Positions 21,283 to 31,914 are shown, counted from the first letter of the stretch. The stretch is DNA of 64,000 bases from Nocardia brasiliensis IFM 10847 (GCF_000710915.1 NZ_BAUA01000063.1:1-64000); one strand, 5' to 3'. Made by a program: numbers and translations. Notes: generated by a model not told the origin, from the sequence alone.

Positions 21283-22448
21283 CGGAGATCTCCCGGTGTG
21301 GGCAGCATGCGGACGAATCGACCGGCGAGGAAACCGGCCAGCAGACCCAGTGGCAGACCCAGCGCGGTCGAGATCAGGACGTCACCGGCCCCGATACCCG
21401 AGAAGAAGTGGGTGAGCTGTAGTTGCAGCGGGAACGTCACACCGACCACGACGCCGGCGAAGCCACCGGCCAGCACGACGATTTTTCGCGCGTCGAAGCC
21501 GCGGGTGCGCACCGACCAGAACAGGGCCTCGATCCCGGCCGCCGCGAGGAGCAGGAACATCGGCATGATCGCGGGCAGCGAGGGCGGGCGTGAGCCGAGC
21601 CCGTCGCGCAGCGGCAGGCCGATGGAATCGGCATACGCTGCGGCGGCCCAGGGCGAGAACCACCACAGGATCCCTTGCAGCACACCGAGGGCCACCGCGA
21701 TGGCGAGCGCGGCGCCGGGCCGCGCCAGCACGGCCGCGCCGAGGACGAGCAGCAGCGGGCCGAAGAACAGCACGCCGAGGATGGTCGAGTCCACCGGCAG
21801 GTCCAGATTGTCCAGGGCCTGCGCAAGGATCGGCGCGAAGGTGATCAGGATCGGGACCGCCGCGACGATGCCGAGCCGGCCCCACCGGTGGTCGCGATGT
21901 GCCGAGAACACGATGATGCTGCCGATCATGGTCAACGTGATCGACAGGAACAGCGCCACATGCGACGGCGTGTTCAGCACCGCGTCGAAGCCGTAGATCG
22001 AATGCCATTCCAGATCGAGCAGACCGTAGAGCAGGAACAGGGCCGCGCCCGCGCCGGCGATCATGTAGCCGAGCGGCGCGGTGAGGGTGCTGCCGAAGAC
22101 GCGAACGGGTGTGCCGCCCAGCCGTGGCACGGGCCGCCCGGCCCGCTGCGCGGCGGTGGCCAGGAACACCATGGCCAGGCTGACGAACCCGGAGATGGCA
22201 CTGCCGGAATACAACAACAGGTGCGGCAGCGTGAAGAAGGTGTCCGGCCCGACATCGTTGTGCCACTGGATGTCCCAGCTCAACCCCACCAGTGTGACGG
22301 CGGTGCCCGCAAGTACGCCCCACGCGCCCGCCCGCGCGGCGGCGCTGTCGTCCGATGCCGTGTGGTCCGGTGCGGACCGGGCCGCGACGGCGTCCACCGC
22401 CGGTCCGGCCCGCCCTTCGCTCGCGTCGAACGCTGCCGAGCTGTCCAT
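21279..22448 (-). CDS. Polytopic membrane protein of unknown function
   Basis: 389 residues with about ten hydrophobic helices after a short polar N-terminus. His residues near membrane segments (WDIQWHNDVGPDTFFTLPHLLLYSG, EWHSIYGFD, TPSHVALF, AHRDHRWG) could bind a metal or heme, though this is only suggested by spacing. The ATG at 22448 is preceded by GAGGAGG; the longer open frame upstream is not needed. It sits between a FixH/YtkA-like protein and a secreted anchored protein in a probable envelope metal-handling operon. I do not recognise a named family. Confidence 0.65.
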   Translation of the reverse strand: MDSSAAFDASEGRAGPAVDAVAARSAPDHTASDDSAAARAGAWGVLAGTAVTLVGLSWDIQWHNDVGPDTFFTLPHLLLYSGSAISGFVSLAMVFLATAAQRAGRPVPRLGGTPVRVFGSTLTAPLGYMIAGAGAALFLLYGLLDLEWHSIYGFDAVLNTPSHVALFLSITLTMIGSIIVFSAHRDHRWGRLGIVAAVPILITFAPILAQALDNLDLPVDSTILGVLFFGPLLLVLGAAVLARPGAALAIAVALGVLQGILWWFSPWAAAAYADSIGLPLRDGLGSRPPSLPAIMPMFLLLAAAGIEALFWSVRTRGFDARKIVVLAGGFAGVVVGVTFPLQLQLTHFFSGIGAGDVLISTALGLPLGLLAGFLAGRFVRMLPTPGDLR

Positions 22449-22498
22449 CCGCTGCCCTCCTCGGTGCCTCGTCGAATCTTGTTTGTCACGTGTCTGTT

Positions 22499-22933
22499 TC
22501 AGTTGCCCACCCACAGCGGCACCGTGAGCTGGTCGACGCCGCCGTGCGCGTCGATCGACAGACGCAGTTCCCACGGACCGGTCATCATCAGCGATACCGA
22601 GTCGGCGTGGAAGCGACCGTCGCCCGCCGCGGTGAGCGCGACAGGTGGACCGGCGTGGCCCATGAGCAGCTGGGTCGCCTGCACCGTGACGGTGGCATGC
22701 GGCGGCGGCGCTCCGGCCCGATCGGTGACCGCGACGTCGACGGCGGTGTCGCCCAGTCGAACTCGTTCGACGGTGACGGTCACCAGGTGGTGTTCGGTGC
22801 CCGAGCGCAAGACGACCGCTCCCGCCGAACTCGGCCACAGCAGCCGGCCGAGCACCGCGAGCACGACCACCAGTGCGGCGGCGATGATCAGCGGCCGGCG
22901 CGAACGAGTTGTGCGCGTGATCGTTTCGCTCAT
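22499..22933 (-). CDS. Small membrane-anchored FixH/YtkA-like protein
   Basis: 144 residues: one N-terminal anchor helix (RPLIIAAALVVVLAVLGRLLW) and an extracytoplasmic beta-sandwich with the pattern VTVTVERVRLGDTAVDVAVTD, then HATVTVQATQLLMGHAG, and a closing MMTGPWELRLSIDAHGG. This matches the FixH/YtkA-like fold found next to copper-transport and oxidase-assembly genes. The ATG overlaps the stop of the larger upstream gene (ATGA). A periplasmic copper or redox role is inferred. Confidence 0.65.
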   Translation of the reverse strand: MSETITRTTRSRRPLIIAAALVVVLAVLGRLLWPSSAGAVVLRSGTEHHLVTVTVERVRLGDTAVDVAVTDRAGAPPPHATVTVQATQLLMGHAGPPVALTAAGDGRFHADSVSLMMTGPWELRLSIDAHGGVDQLTVPLWVGN

Positions 22934-24630
22934 CGCCGCGCCTGCGCGACCTCGAGCACCACCGGAACGGTCAGCACGGTGAAGCGTCGCAGGACCTGAA
23001 TCCAGAGCCGGTATCGGCCCGCGACCGGAAAGGTGTAGGTGAAGGGCACGTCCGGCCCGTAGGCCGCCACGGTTTCGTCGGGCGGGCTCTGTCCGTTGGC
23101 GGGTGGCATGAGCATCACACCCCGGCTTCCGGCGGCCTCGGTGGCCGCACCCGCTCCCGGCATGCCGTGCGTCCCTGCGTGATCCATGCCCGGCGTATGG
23201 TGCGCTCCCGACGCGTGGTCCATCCCGGGCATTTTCGCCATGCCCTGCATCGACGTCGGCCCCATCGAGTGGCCGTGGCCCCAGATGGCCGACTCGTGCA
23301 CGGCCGCCGCGATATCGGTACTGCCGTCCGGTATCGGCCCCGCCACGATCAGATGACCCACCATGCCGAGCCACGGTTGCAGGTCGGCGACGTCGCCGAC
23401 CTCGGCGGTGATCGTGGTCGGCTGCCCGGCCACGGCGGCTGTCGTCTCGACCTCGATCGGCGTGCCATCGAGCACCAGCGACCCGGACGTCACCGGCCCA
23501 CCGAGCGACACCGGAGCGGGAGATGGCGGCGCGGCGGTGCCGGCTGTGCCCGGCGCGACGGTGACACCGGTTGCGGCGCGGGCCATTTGCACCCCACCGC
23601 CGCGGCGCGCGAGCTCCACGGACAGCGCGTAGCGCCCGGGTTCGGTTGCCGTCGAATGCACCTGGTAGCGCCCGGGGCCGGTACGGATCGGATGCAGATG
23701 GGACAGGCCGCCCGACGGCCCGACCATGAGCAGATGCACCAGCGCGCTGTCGTGCACCACGAGGTCGTCGACGGGTGCACCGGTAGCCGCGTCGAGCAGG
23801 ACGAGGTCGATATCGCCGGGCTGCCCCGCGAGCAACGGTCCGCCCGCCACGGTCAGCAGCACCGGCGGGCGCGAGAAGTCCGCGATCGCGGGCTGATTCA
23901 CCGCGTAAGGGTCGGTGACGTTGTCCAGGGTGGGATCGAGCTGGCCACCCGGTTGCGGTGGCAGCGGGAGCGAGGCCGAGAGCAGCGCCGCGGTCACCGA
24001 TACCGTGATACCCGCGATCATCCCGCCCGCGGGGAGCAGAGCCCACACGGGACGCTTGGCGCGCACGGCGATCAGCACGGCGACGGGTAGCAGCGCGCCG
24101 GCCAGCAGAAAGCCGCGATAGACCAGCCGTTCCGGCGGTGAGGTGACCTGCGCGGGCACGACGAACGGAATCCGGGCGACCCGGGTGCCGTCACCGATGG
24201 CAAGTTCCCACGGGCCGGGGCGGTCCATGTCGAGGGTCGCCGAGTACATCCCCGGCGTCGCGCCGAGTTCGATGCTGTTCTCCGCCACGGGAACACCGGG
24301 CGCGGGCAGCGTGGAATCGGCGCCGACCGCACCGGTGGGGACGGCGGCGAGTGCGAGTTTCCCTGCGGCGGTGCCGGCGTGGGTCACCACGTCGACCCGC
24401 AGCGGCCCCGGCACGCTGGTCACCCGGCGCAGGATCACGGTCAGTTCCCGGTCGCCGAGGGACTGAGCGACCGAGAGATCCGCGCCCGCGGCGGGCGAGT
24501 CGGCGAACGCGGGCGCCGCCCCGGCGCCCAGCAGCAGGAGCCATCCCGCGAACAACAGGACGCGATATCGAGCAGCACGGGCGACGGGCACTTCCGCAAC
24601 CCTAGGGACACCCCGCCGCGAGATCATCAC
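22930..24630 (-). CDS. Large envelope protein with His/Met-rich metal-binding stretch
   Basis: 566 residues: N-terminal signal or anchor (about 20-43), a beta-sandwich domain, about two helices in the middle (~170-230) and two further beta-sandwich domains. Near residues 443-490 a His/Met-rich run contains HGHSMGPTSMQGMAKM and the repeated MPGMDH / TPGMDH units, typical of Cu(I)-binding tails in copper chaperones and CopA/PcoA-type proteins. First gene of a four-gene minus operon (24630-20740), coupled to the next by ATGA. Likely extracytoplasmic copper handling; inferred from composition and neighbours. Confidence 0.65.
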   Translation of the reverse strand: MMISRRGVPRVAEVPVARAARYRVLLFAGWLLLLGAGAAPAFADSPAAGADLSVAQSLGDRELTVILRRVTSVPGPLRVDVVTHAGTAAGKLALAAVPTGAVGADSTLPAPGVPVAENSIELGATPGMYSATLDMDRPGPWELAIGDGTRVARIPFVVPAQVTSPPERLVYRGFLLAGALLPVAVLIAVRAKRPVWALLPAGGMIAGITVSVTAALLSASLPLPPQPGGQLDPTLDNVTDPYAVNQPAIADFSRPPVLLTVAGGPLLAGQPGDIDLVLLDAATGAPVDDLVVHDSALVHLLMVGPSGGLSHLHPIRTGPGRYQVHSTATEPGRYALSVELARRGGGVQMARAATGVTVAPGTAGTAAPPSPAPVSLGGPVTSGSLVLDGTPIEVETTAAVAGQPTTITAEVGDVADLQPWLGMVGHLIVAGPIPDGSTDIAAAVHESAIWGHGHSMGPTSMQGMAKMPGMDHASGAHHTPGMDHAGTHGMPGAGAATEAAGSRGVMLMPPANGQSPPDETVAAYGPDVPFTYTFPVAGRYRLWIQVLRRFTVLTVPVVLEVAQARR

Positions 24631-24752
24631 CTGCTGAGGGGATCCGGTCTACCCCGCTGGGTTGATGCCTGTATAGGGGAAGTTCCGGAGAATGCCCGCC
24701 GCGTATCCGCCGGGTCGGCTCGCTCGCAACGCCTACGGCGTGCTCGGCCGAG

Positions 24753-25279
24753 TCAGCGCGGCACCGGGCACGCGTCCACCGCCGCCGCGACCACCTGGGG
24801 CGTGTCGGGAACCGGTGGGCGGGCACCGGATTCGTACTCGGCGCCGACCACCGGCGCGACGGCCGCCAGCGCCTCGTTCTCCGCTGCCGTGAACGCCCTT
24901 GCCCGGCTGAGGAAGCGCCAGCCCTCCGGCGCTTCCAAGCTGAAGCCGGACCCGCGGCCGGGCACCACGTCGATGACGAGTTGCGTGTGTTTCCACGCCT
25001 GGAACTGGGAGCCGGAGATCCATACCGGCACCGCGTCCAGTTCGTCGCCGGGCAGCGTCGTCGGCACCTCGCCCACCGCGAGGCGCAGATCGATGATGCC
25101 GACCAACACGTCGCGGTCCCCGATGATGAACTCCCCCAGCGGATAACACATCGGCGAGGAGCCGTCGCAGCAGCCGCCGGACTGATGCATCATCAGCGCG
25201 CCGTGCGTGGTACGGAGGCGGCGCAGCAGCTGCGCCGCCGCCGTGGTCGCCACCAACCGGGGCGGGGCGGACTGTGCCA

Positions 25280-25280
<1 letters not shown>
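24753..25280 (-). CDS. DUF779 family protein
   Basis: 175 residues. The DUF779 pattern is clear: GALMMHQSGGCCDGSSPMC, GEFIIGDRDVLVG, WISGSQFQAWKHTQLVIDVVPGRG and EAPEGWRFLSRARAFT. The Cys-rich HQSGGCCDGSSPMC segment may bind metal. Family members are regularly encoded directly after acetaldehyde-type aldehyde dehydrogenases. Here the ATG overlaps the dehydrogenase stop, so the two proteins are made together. Its molecular function is not established; a role supporting the dehydrogenase is inferred. Confidence 0.85.
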
Positions 25281-26857
<1,577 letters not shown>

Positions 26858-26866
26858 CGAAGCTCC

Positions 26867-26887
26867 TCACATGGACACGACATGTGA
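26867..26887. promoter_or_regulatory. Inverted repeat overlapping the aldehyde dehydrogenase ribosome binding site
   Basis: TCACATG (26867-26873) and CATGTGA (26881-26887) are perfect 7-bp arms around a 7-nt spacer. The left arm overlaps the GAGGAG site of the dehydrogenase gene (start 26857, minus strand). It could be an operator for the neighbouring GAF regulator or a translation-controlling hairpin. Confidence 0.4.
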
Positions 26888-26904
26888 TCCACGACACTAG
26901 AGCG

Positions 26905-26925
26905 CCAACGTTGCATCACCGTTGG
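26905..26925 (-). terminator. Small hairpin between the GAF regulator and the aldehyde dehydrogenase
   Basis: CCAACG (26905-26910) pairs with CGTTGG (26920-26925) around a 9-nt loop, 7 nt beyond the regulator stop. It may be a weak terminator of the regulator gene or part of the dehydrogenase promoter. No U-tract. Confidence 0.3.
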
Positions 26926-26932
26926 GAACCGT

Positions 26933-28210
26933 TCAGCAGCCGCCCAACTCGCGATCGAGCATCCGCAACTGCGCCGCCACCTGCGCGTACAACGACGAAT
27001 CCCGGTCCAGCGAGGCCAGATAGGCGGCCCACGCGCCCCGGTCCTCCCGTCCGTCCACGGAGCCGATCCACCAGCCGAGGATGGCCGGATCGCGAGACTT
27101 GAGCACCGCGGCACGCATTCGGGCCCGCAGCGCCTCCCGTACCCGGCCGACGCCCGGCGCGCGCGAGGCGGGCAGCAGTTGCCCGCGGTACCCCGCGACG
27201 GCGGCGGCGATATCGCCGCGGCGCAGCGCGCGACGCAACTCGCCGATATCCGAATCGAGTTCCGTCAGCAACCGATACGGTCGCGATCCCAGCGTGGCGC
27301 CGCCGAGAATGCGGCGCAGGCGCGAGATTTCGGCGCGCACGGTCACCGCGTCGAGATCGCGCTCGTCCAGCAGCACCGCGATGTGCTCGGTCGACAGACC
27401 CTCGGGATGTTCCAGCAGCAGGAGCAGGATCTCCGAATGCCTGCGCGACAGCGCGATTCGTTCATGGCCGAACCGCAGCGCGGGACCGGCGCCGAGCAGT
27501 TCGACCCGCGGTGTGGCCGATGCCGGGGCCGGGTGGGCGCGCAGCTCGGATTCGGCGACGGCGACGGTCGCCCTGATCAGCGAGAGCACCTCGGGGGCGG
27601 CGACCCGCGGCCCGCCGGTGATGTCGATCGTGCCCAGCACCCGTCCCGTCGCGGGATCGTGCACCGGACCGGCCGCGCAGCTCCACGGGTGCACCACCCG
27701 GCTGTAGTGCTCGGCGCCGAAGATCTGCACGCAATGATCAAGTGCCAGCGCGGTTCCCGGGGCGTTGGTGCCGACCGCGGCCTCGCTCCAGTCCGCGCCG
27801 TCGGCGAAGTTCATCTGCGCGGCGCGGTCCTTGGCCGCCGCATCGCCCTCCACCCACAGCAGACGGCCCCGCGCATCGCTCAGCGCGACCAGCAGTCCGG
27901 TGTCCTGTGCGTCCTCGACCAACAGCTTCTGCACCACCGGGCGCACGGCCGCCATCGGATGTGTGCGCCGATAGCGCTCCAATTCGACGCCGGTGAGCGA
28001 GGTCCGCCCGATCTGGCGGTCCGGGTCGATGCCGTTGCCGCGACTGCGCAACCAGGACGCTTCGATCACCCGGCGCACGCTGCGGGGCGCCTCGCCGCGC
28101 GCGACGAACGATTCGTGGGCGGCCGAAACGTGGTGGCCCACCCGCTCCGCGTCGTCCTCCGGGCCGAGCGCAACCCAGGGATTCACCCGAGCACTGGATC
28201 CGACGGCCAC
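26933..28210 (-). CDS. GAF-domain transcriptional regulator (AcoR-like, without AAA+ domain)
   Basis: 425 residues from a GTG start, chosen because GGGAGGA lies 7 nt upstream. The N-terminal ~280 residues resemble AcoR-type sensors: SVRRVIEASWLRSRGNGIDPD, then a GAF-like domain with EAAVGTNAPGTALALD, GAEHYSRVVHPWSCAAGPVHD and GRVLGTIDITGG. The C-terminal part has a winged-helix-like segment (LSRRHSEILLLLLEHPEGLS, TVRAEISRLRRILGG). There is no sigma-54 AAA+ domain. Actinobacterial relatives control alcohol and aldehyde oxidation genes. It lies upstream of the aldehyde dehydrogenase on the same strand and probably regulates it. Confidence 0.8.
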   Translation of the reverse strand: MAVGSSARVNPWVALGPEDDAERVGHHVSAAHESFVARGEAPRSVRRVIEASWLRSRGNGIDPDRQIGRTSLTGVELERYRRTHPMAAVRPVVQKLLVEDAQDTGLLVALSDARGRLLWVEGDAAAKDRAAQMNFADGADWSEAAVGTNAPGTALALDHCVQIFGAEHYSRVVHPWSCAAGPVHDPATGRVLGTIDITGGPRVAAPEVLSLIRATVAVAESELRAHPAPASATPRVELLGAGPALRFGHERIALSRRHSEILLLLLEHPEGLSTEHIAVLLDERDLDAVTVRAEISRLRRILGGATLGSRPYRLLTELDSDIGELRRALRRGDIAAAVAGYRGQLLPASRAPGVGRVREALRARMRAAVLKSRDPAILGWWIGSVDGREDRGAWAAYLASLDRDSSLYAQVAAQLRMLDRELGGC

Positions 28211-28299
28211 CTTTCCATCCTCCCTTGCGAGCCGGACCCGGGCAATGCGCCCGCCGGGGCGGGTGATGAATTCCGGAGACTCGGACCGTCTGTAGAGAT

Positions 28300-29052
28300 A
28301 TGCGACTGAACAACAAGAACGCGGTGGTCTACGGGGCGGCGGGGAGTATGGGCGGGGCCGTGGCCAGAGCCTTCGCCGCGGCGGGGGCACACGTGCATCT
28401 GGTGGGCCGGACCGAGCAGACCTTGGCCGCGGTGGCCGCGCAGATCATCGGGCACGGCGGCCGGGCCACCGTCGCGCCGGTCGATGTCTTCGATCAGGCG
28501 GCCGTCGAGGCGCATGCCGACCGCGTGGTCGCGCAGGACGGTACGCTCGACATCTCGTTCAACGCGGTGGGCATGAACGCGGTTCAGGACGTAGCGCTCA
28601 TCGATATGACCTTGGACGACTTCATGACTCCGATCGTCGAGGCCGCCCGCTCGCACTTCGTCACCACGACCGCCGCCGCCCGGCGGATGACCGCACAGGG
28701 CAGCGGCGTCATCCTGCTGCTGTCCGCCACAGCCGCCGCCGAATCCCGGCATCGCATGGGCGGATTCAACCTCGCCTGCGCCGGAATCGAAGCGCTCAAC
28801 CGCAGTTTGGCCGGTGAGGTCGGCAGGCACGGCGTCCGGGTGCTCTGCCTGCGCGCCAATTTCACCCCCGACACGGTGCCCGGCCTCGCCCCCGACGACG
28901 AGTCCCTCGCCGCCCTGCGCGACGACACCAAACTCGCCCGCCTCCCCCGTCTGGCGGAGGTCGCCGAAACGGCCGTCTACGCCGTCTCCGACGCGGCCGG
29001 CGCGATGACCGGCGCGATTCTCAACCTCTCCTGCGGGGCGCTCGTGGATTGA
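28300..29052 (+). CDS. Short-chain dehydrogenase/reductase family protein with altered active site
   Basis: 250 residues, normal SDR length. The Rossmann glycine motif GAAGSMGGAVA (usual TGxxxGxG replaced) and an NAG-like FNAVGMNA are recognisable, as is the catalytic Ser region VILLLSATAAA. The usual YxxxK is absent: where Tyr and Lys are expected the sequence is GGFNLACAG (Phe and Cys). Ordinary SDR catalysis is therefore unlikely unless other residues take over. The N-terminal variant is seen in some SDR subgroups of high-GC bacteria. The gene is divergent from the GAF regulator, which may control it. Substrate unknown. Confidence 0.8.
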   Translation: MRLNNKNAVVYGAAGSMGGAVARAFAAAGAHVHLVGRTEQTLAAVAAQIIGHGGRATVAPVDVFDQAAVEAHADRVVAQDGTLDISFNAVGMNAVQDVALIDMTLDDFMTPIVEAARSHFVTTTAAARRMTAQGSGVILLLSATAAAESRHRMGGFNLACAGIEALNRSLAGEVGRHGVRVLCLRANFTPDTVPGLAPDDESLAALRDDTKLARLPRLAEVAETAVYAVSDAAGAMTGAILNLSCGALVD

Positions 29053-29063
29053 TCGACCGAGCA

Positions 29064-30008
29064 CTATCTACCGGCCAGGGCTACGGCGTAGCGCGGGATC
29101 AGTTGGCAGCCGAGGCGGGCTTTGACGTCGGGGAGGCCTTTGCCCCAGACGAGGCCTTGTTTTTCGACGGCCGCCGCCCAGGCGACCGTGCGGCGGAAGG
29201 CATCGAAGTAGAGGTGTTTGCGACCGCCTTCGTCGACCGGGAGCGCGCCCCAGCGGTGCACCAGGGGCCAGCTGGGATGGTCCAGAATGGTGAACGCGGC
29301 CAACAGGTTTCGGTCGGTGTCGTGGTAGTGCACCGCGTGGACATCAGGGTGCACCAGCACGCGGTAGAGCCATTCGTCGGGCATGCGCGGTGCGCGGCCG
29401 AGTCCGTCGTACTTCTCCTCGGTCCGCCGCAACAGTCCGACCAGCTGATCGAGGTCCAGCTCGCTCGCGGGCCCGAAACCGGCGATCAGATCGTGATCGC
29501 GGGCCAGCCACCGGGCTTCGGCGCGCAGGCTGCGCCGGCGATTCGAGGACAGCGTGCCCAGCCAGCCGTCTTCGTCCGGCCACGCCACGGGCAGGATCGC
29601 GGTCGGATTGACCTCCCTGGTGATGCGCACGCCCCCGAAGGTCGCCACCTGCTCGCGCGACAGCTCCCGCCACAGCGTGCCGAGCACCGCGTACCGGAAG
29701 CGCGCCCGCAGGCCCGCGGCGAGCACGCCGAACAGCTCATGCGCCCGCGCCGCGTCGGCCACCCACCATCCCGGCTGACCGGTGCTGCCCGGCGCGGCGA
29801 CGTTCAGCACGCCCGCGGTCCACCGCGCGGCGGCCAGCGCGACGACGTCCACGCCGTCGAACACCACCGCGAGACCGAGCCGCGGCCCGGCCGCGGCGAG
29901 CACCTCCCAGGACCAGGTCGCGCGCAGGCCCGCGGTGCGCCGCACCGTGTCCCACCACGGCGGCTCGGCGTCGCGGAAGGGATCGAAGACATCGACGCGC
30001 ACACCCAT
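29064..30008 (-). CDS. FemAB/GNAT-like acyl- or aminoacyltransferase
   Basis: 314 residues. The pattern ILPVAWPDEDGWLGTLSSNRRRSLRAE, then FGPASELDLDQLVGLLRRTEEKY and a C-terminal VEKQGLVWGKGLPDVKARLGCQL fits the GNAT-fold group (PF13480-like) that includes FemAB-like and polysaccharide N-acyltransferases. It would transfer an acyl or aminoacyl group to an amine. Last gene of a six-gene minus operon; its ATG overlaps the preceding stop. With a sugar epimerase, a glycosyltransferase and an ATP-grasp ligase upstream, modification of a surface glycan or lipid is a reasonable inference. Confidence 0.65.
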   Translation of the reverse strand: MGVRVDVFDPFRDAEPPWWDTVRRTAGLRATWSWEVLAAAGPRLGLAVVFDGVDVVALAAARWTAGVLNVAAPGSTGQPGWWVADAARAHELFGVLAAGLRARFRYAVLGTLWRELSREQVATFGGVRITREVNPTAILPVAWPDEDGWLGTLSSNRRRSLRAEARWLARDHDLIAGFGPASELDLDQLVGLLRRTEEKYDGLGRAPRMPDEWLYRVLVHPDVHAVHYHDTDRNLLAAFTILDHPSWPLVHRWGALPVDEGGRKHLYFDAFRRTVAWAAAVEKQGLVWGKGLPDVKARLGCQLIPRYAVALAGR

Positions 30009-31228
30009 CACCGCTTTCCGGGACCACGGCGTCGCGCTACCGCACGGGACGCTCGGCTGAGCCGTGGCAAGGTCGATGCCGCGAGCACAGCATAGGAAGC
30101 GACCAGTGCGGCGAGTGCGCCGGGCGGGCCGTGCGCGGGCACCAGCACCGCCGCACCCAGCGTGACCGCGGCGAACTGCGTTGCGGCACCGACGGCGGCG
30201 ACCGTCAGCTCGCGACGGCCCGTGTTCTCCAGCAGGAACAGCGCCAGACTCGTCAGCGCGTGCACCGGGATCTCGAAGCCCAGCAGCACCGCGACAAGCA
30301 CCGCGGCCGTGACCTTCCCGGCCAGCGCGACCGCGAGCACGCCGGCGAGCAGGCCGGCGCCGAGGGCGATGACGAGCAGTCGACGGGCCAGACCGATCCC
30401 GGCGCGCGCACCTGAACCGCGTAGCCGCAGCGACGACACAGGCTGATAGATCCGCAGCAGGTACAGCGTGCCCGAGCCGACCACGCTCGATATCAGCAGC
30501 GCCACATAGAGTGTCGTGCTGCTGTCGCGCTGACCACTCAGCGCCAAGGCCGCGTACAGCACGCCGACGGCCGCGCTGCCCAGCGGCTCGTACAGGCCGA
30601 GCAGCAGTTCCGCCCGCACGATCGCCGTGACGGTCCCCCGGCGCGGCCGCACCGTCAGCGACGGGAGGCCGCGGGCCGACCAGCCGACCACGGCCAGCGT
30701 CACCGCCAACAGCACGGTGAGCTGACCGGCGGGCGAAAGCCCCGCTGCCGCACCGACTCCCACCGCCGCGATCATTGCCACGGCCAGCAGCAGGAAACCC
30801 CGGCTGTCGCGTTCCGGGCGCCCGGCCCCGCGATGCACCGCCACCACGACCGTCAGCAGCCCGAGACCGGCACTCCAGGCGGCGGCCAGCGGGTAGACCA
30901 CGAATGCCGAGCCCGCGGTCACCGCGCTCGCGAGCAGGGCGAGCACCAGCGGCACGGCCGAGGTCAGCACCCCGGTCCGCACCACGGCCGCGCCCGTATA
31001 CCGTAGTCGCGGCACCAGTTTGAGCACGGACTTCTCCGGACCGGAGCTGAGCAGCGCGATCCAAGCCGTGGCGCCGACCGCGCTCGCGTACACCGCGAAC
31101 TGGTCCGTGCCCCAGATCGCCAGCAGCACAAGCGCTATGCCGTGATAGGCGAGCCGGAACCCGCCGCGGCCGGCCAGCAGCGACAGCACGATGGCCGGTG
31201 CGGGCAGCGTGGCAGGCGGGGACACCAT
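30008..31228 (-). CDS. Polytopic membrane protein, polysaccharide flippase-like
   Basis: 406 residues with about 12 hydrophobic helices and few long loops, the overall plan of MOP/Wzx-type flippases. The N-terminus has the Wzx-like pattern LLAGRGGFRLAYHGIALVLL. The ATG overlaps the upstream stop and the stop overlaps the next ATG. In context it could move a lipid-linked product across the membrane. The assignment rests on topology and operon, not on a clear motif. Confidence 0.55.
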   Translation of the reverse strand: MVSPPATLPAPAIVLSLLAGRGGFRLAYHGIALVLLAIWGTDQFAVYASAVGATAWIALLSSGPEKSVLKLVPRLRYTGAAVVRTGVLTSAVPLVLALLASAVTAGSAFVVYPLAAAWSAGLGLLTVVVAVHRGAGRPERDSRGFLLLAVAMIAAVGVGAAAGLSPAGQLTVLLAVTLAVVGWSARGLPSLTVRPRRGTVTAIVRAELLLGLYEPLGSAAVGVLYAALALSGQRDSSTTLYVALLISSVVGSGTLYLLRIYQPVSSLRLRGSGARAGIGLARRLLVIALGAGLLAGVLAVALAGKVTAAVLVAVLLGFEIPVHALTSLALFLLENTGRRELTVAAVGAATQFAAVTLGAAVLVPAHGPPGALAALVASYAVLAASTLPRLSRASRAVARRRGPGKR

Positions 31229-31914
31229 CAGCGGTGACGCGCGCCCGCTCGCTGCCGGACCGCGACGGCGCGCCGCCGCACGCCCCCGCAGCGCCGCCGC
31301 AGACCGTCGCCGATCCGTTGCCTGTACCGGTCCGGCAGCAACAGCACCACCGCGGCCAGGACCAGATGCACCACGATGAAGGCCAGCGCCTCGTTCCGGC
31401 TCGCCACATGGCCTAGCCGCACCGTCATGTGATCGGCCCAATCCCACTGCGCGGCAAGTGGTTTACCGCGCAGCAGCTGGAACGCGAGGTCCTCGATGCC
31501 GGAGAGCATGACGAGGATGCCCACGTAGCCGACCCTGCGGGCCACCGCCGGGCCCGTGCCGCCCAGCCGCAGCATGAGCGCCAGGCACAGGATCAGCAGC
31601 GGCACCAGAATCCGCATCCACGAATACAACCGGCTGAAATCGTCGTCGAGCGCGGCGGCGAAGATCTTCGGGACCAGAAAGCAGAACACGACGAGAAACG
31701 CCGCGAGCGCGCAGATCTCGACCAGCCGTCCGCGCCGGAACCACTCGGGCCGCAGGCTCGCGATCGTCTCGGTCGCCAAGACGAACGGGAGCAGCGAGGC
31801 CAGCAGCGCCCACACACTCGGCACGCCGTGCTCCCGGCCGGTCGTCCCCCAGACCAGTCCGGCCGCGACCACGGCCGCGCCGCCGAGCAGTGTGCTGCGC
31901 ACCGCGGGACTCAT
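31228..31914 (-). CDS. Six-helix membrane protein of unknown function
   Basis: 228 residues with about six hydrophobic helices (TLLGGAAVVAAGLVWG, LLASLLPFVLATE, LVEICALAAFLVVFCFLVP, MRILVPLLILCLALMLRL, VGYVGILVMLSGIEDLAFQL, ALAFIVVHLVLAAVVLLLP) and an Arg-rich C-terminal tail. Both ends overlap the neighbouring genes by 4 nt. No family is recognised; the central WDWADHMTVRLGHV loop has conserved-looking charged and His residues. Confidence 0.55.
   Translation of the reverse strand: MSPAVRSTLLGGAAVVAAGLVWGTTGREHGVPSVWALLASLLPFVLATETIASLRPEWFRRGRLVEICALAAFLVVFCFLVPKIFAAALDDDFSRLYSWMRILVPLLILCLALMLRLGGTGPAVARRVGYVGILVMLSGIEDLAFQLLRGKPLAAQWDWADHMTVRLGHVASRNEALAFIVVHLVLAAVVLLLPDRYRQRIGDGLRRRCGGVRRRAVAVRQRAGARHR

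Noticed and set aside
24631..24732. CsoR or CueR-type copper operator before the His/Met-rich operon
   Set aside because: TACCCC and GGGG stretches are present, but I could not assemble a consistent dyad.
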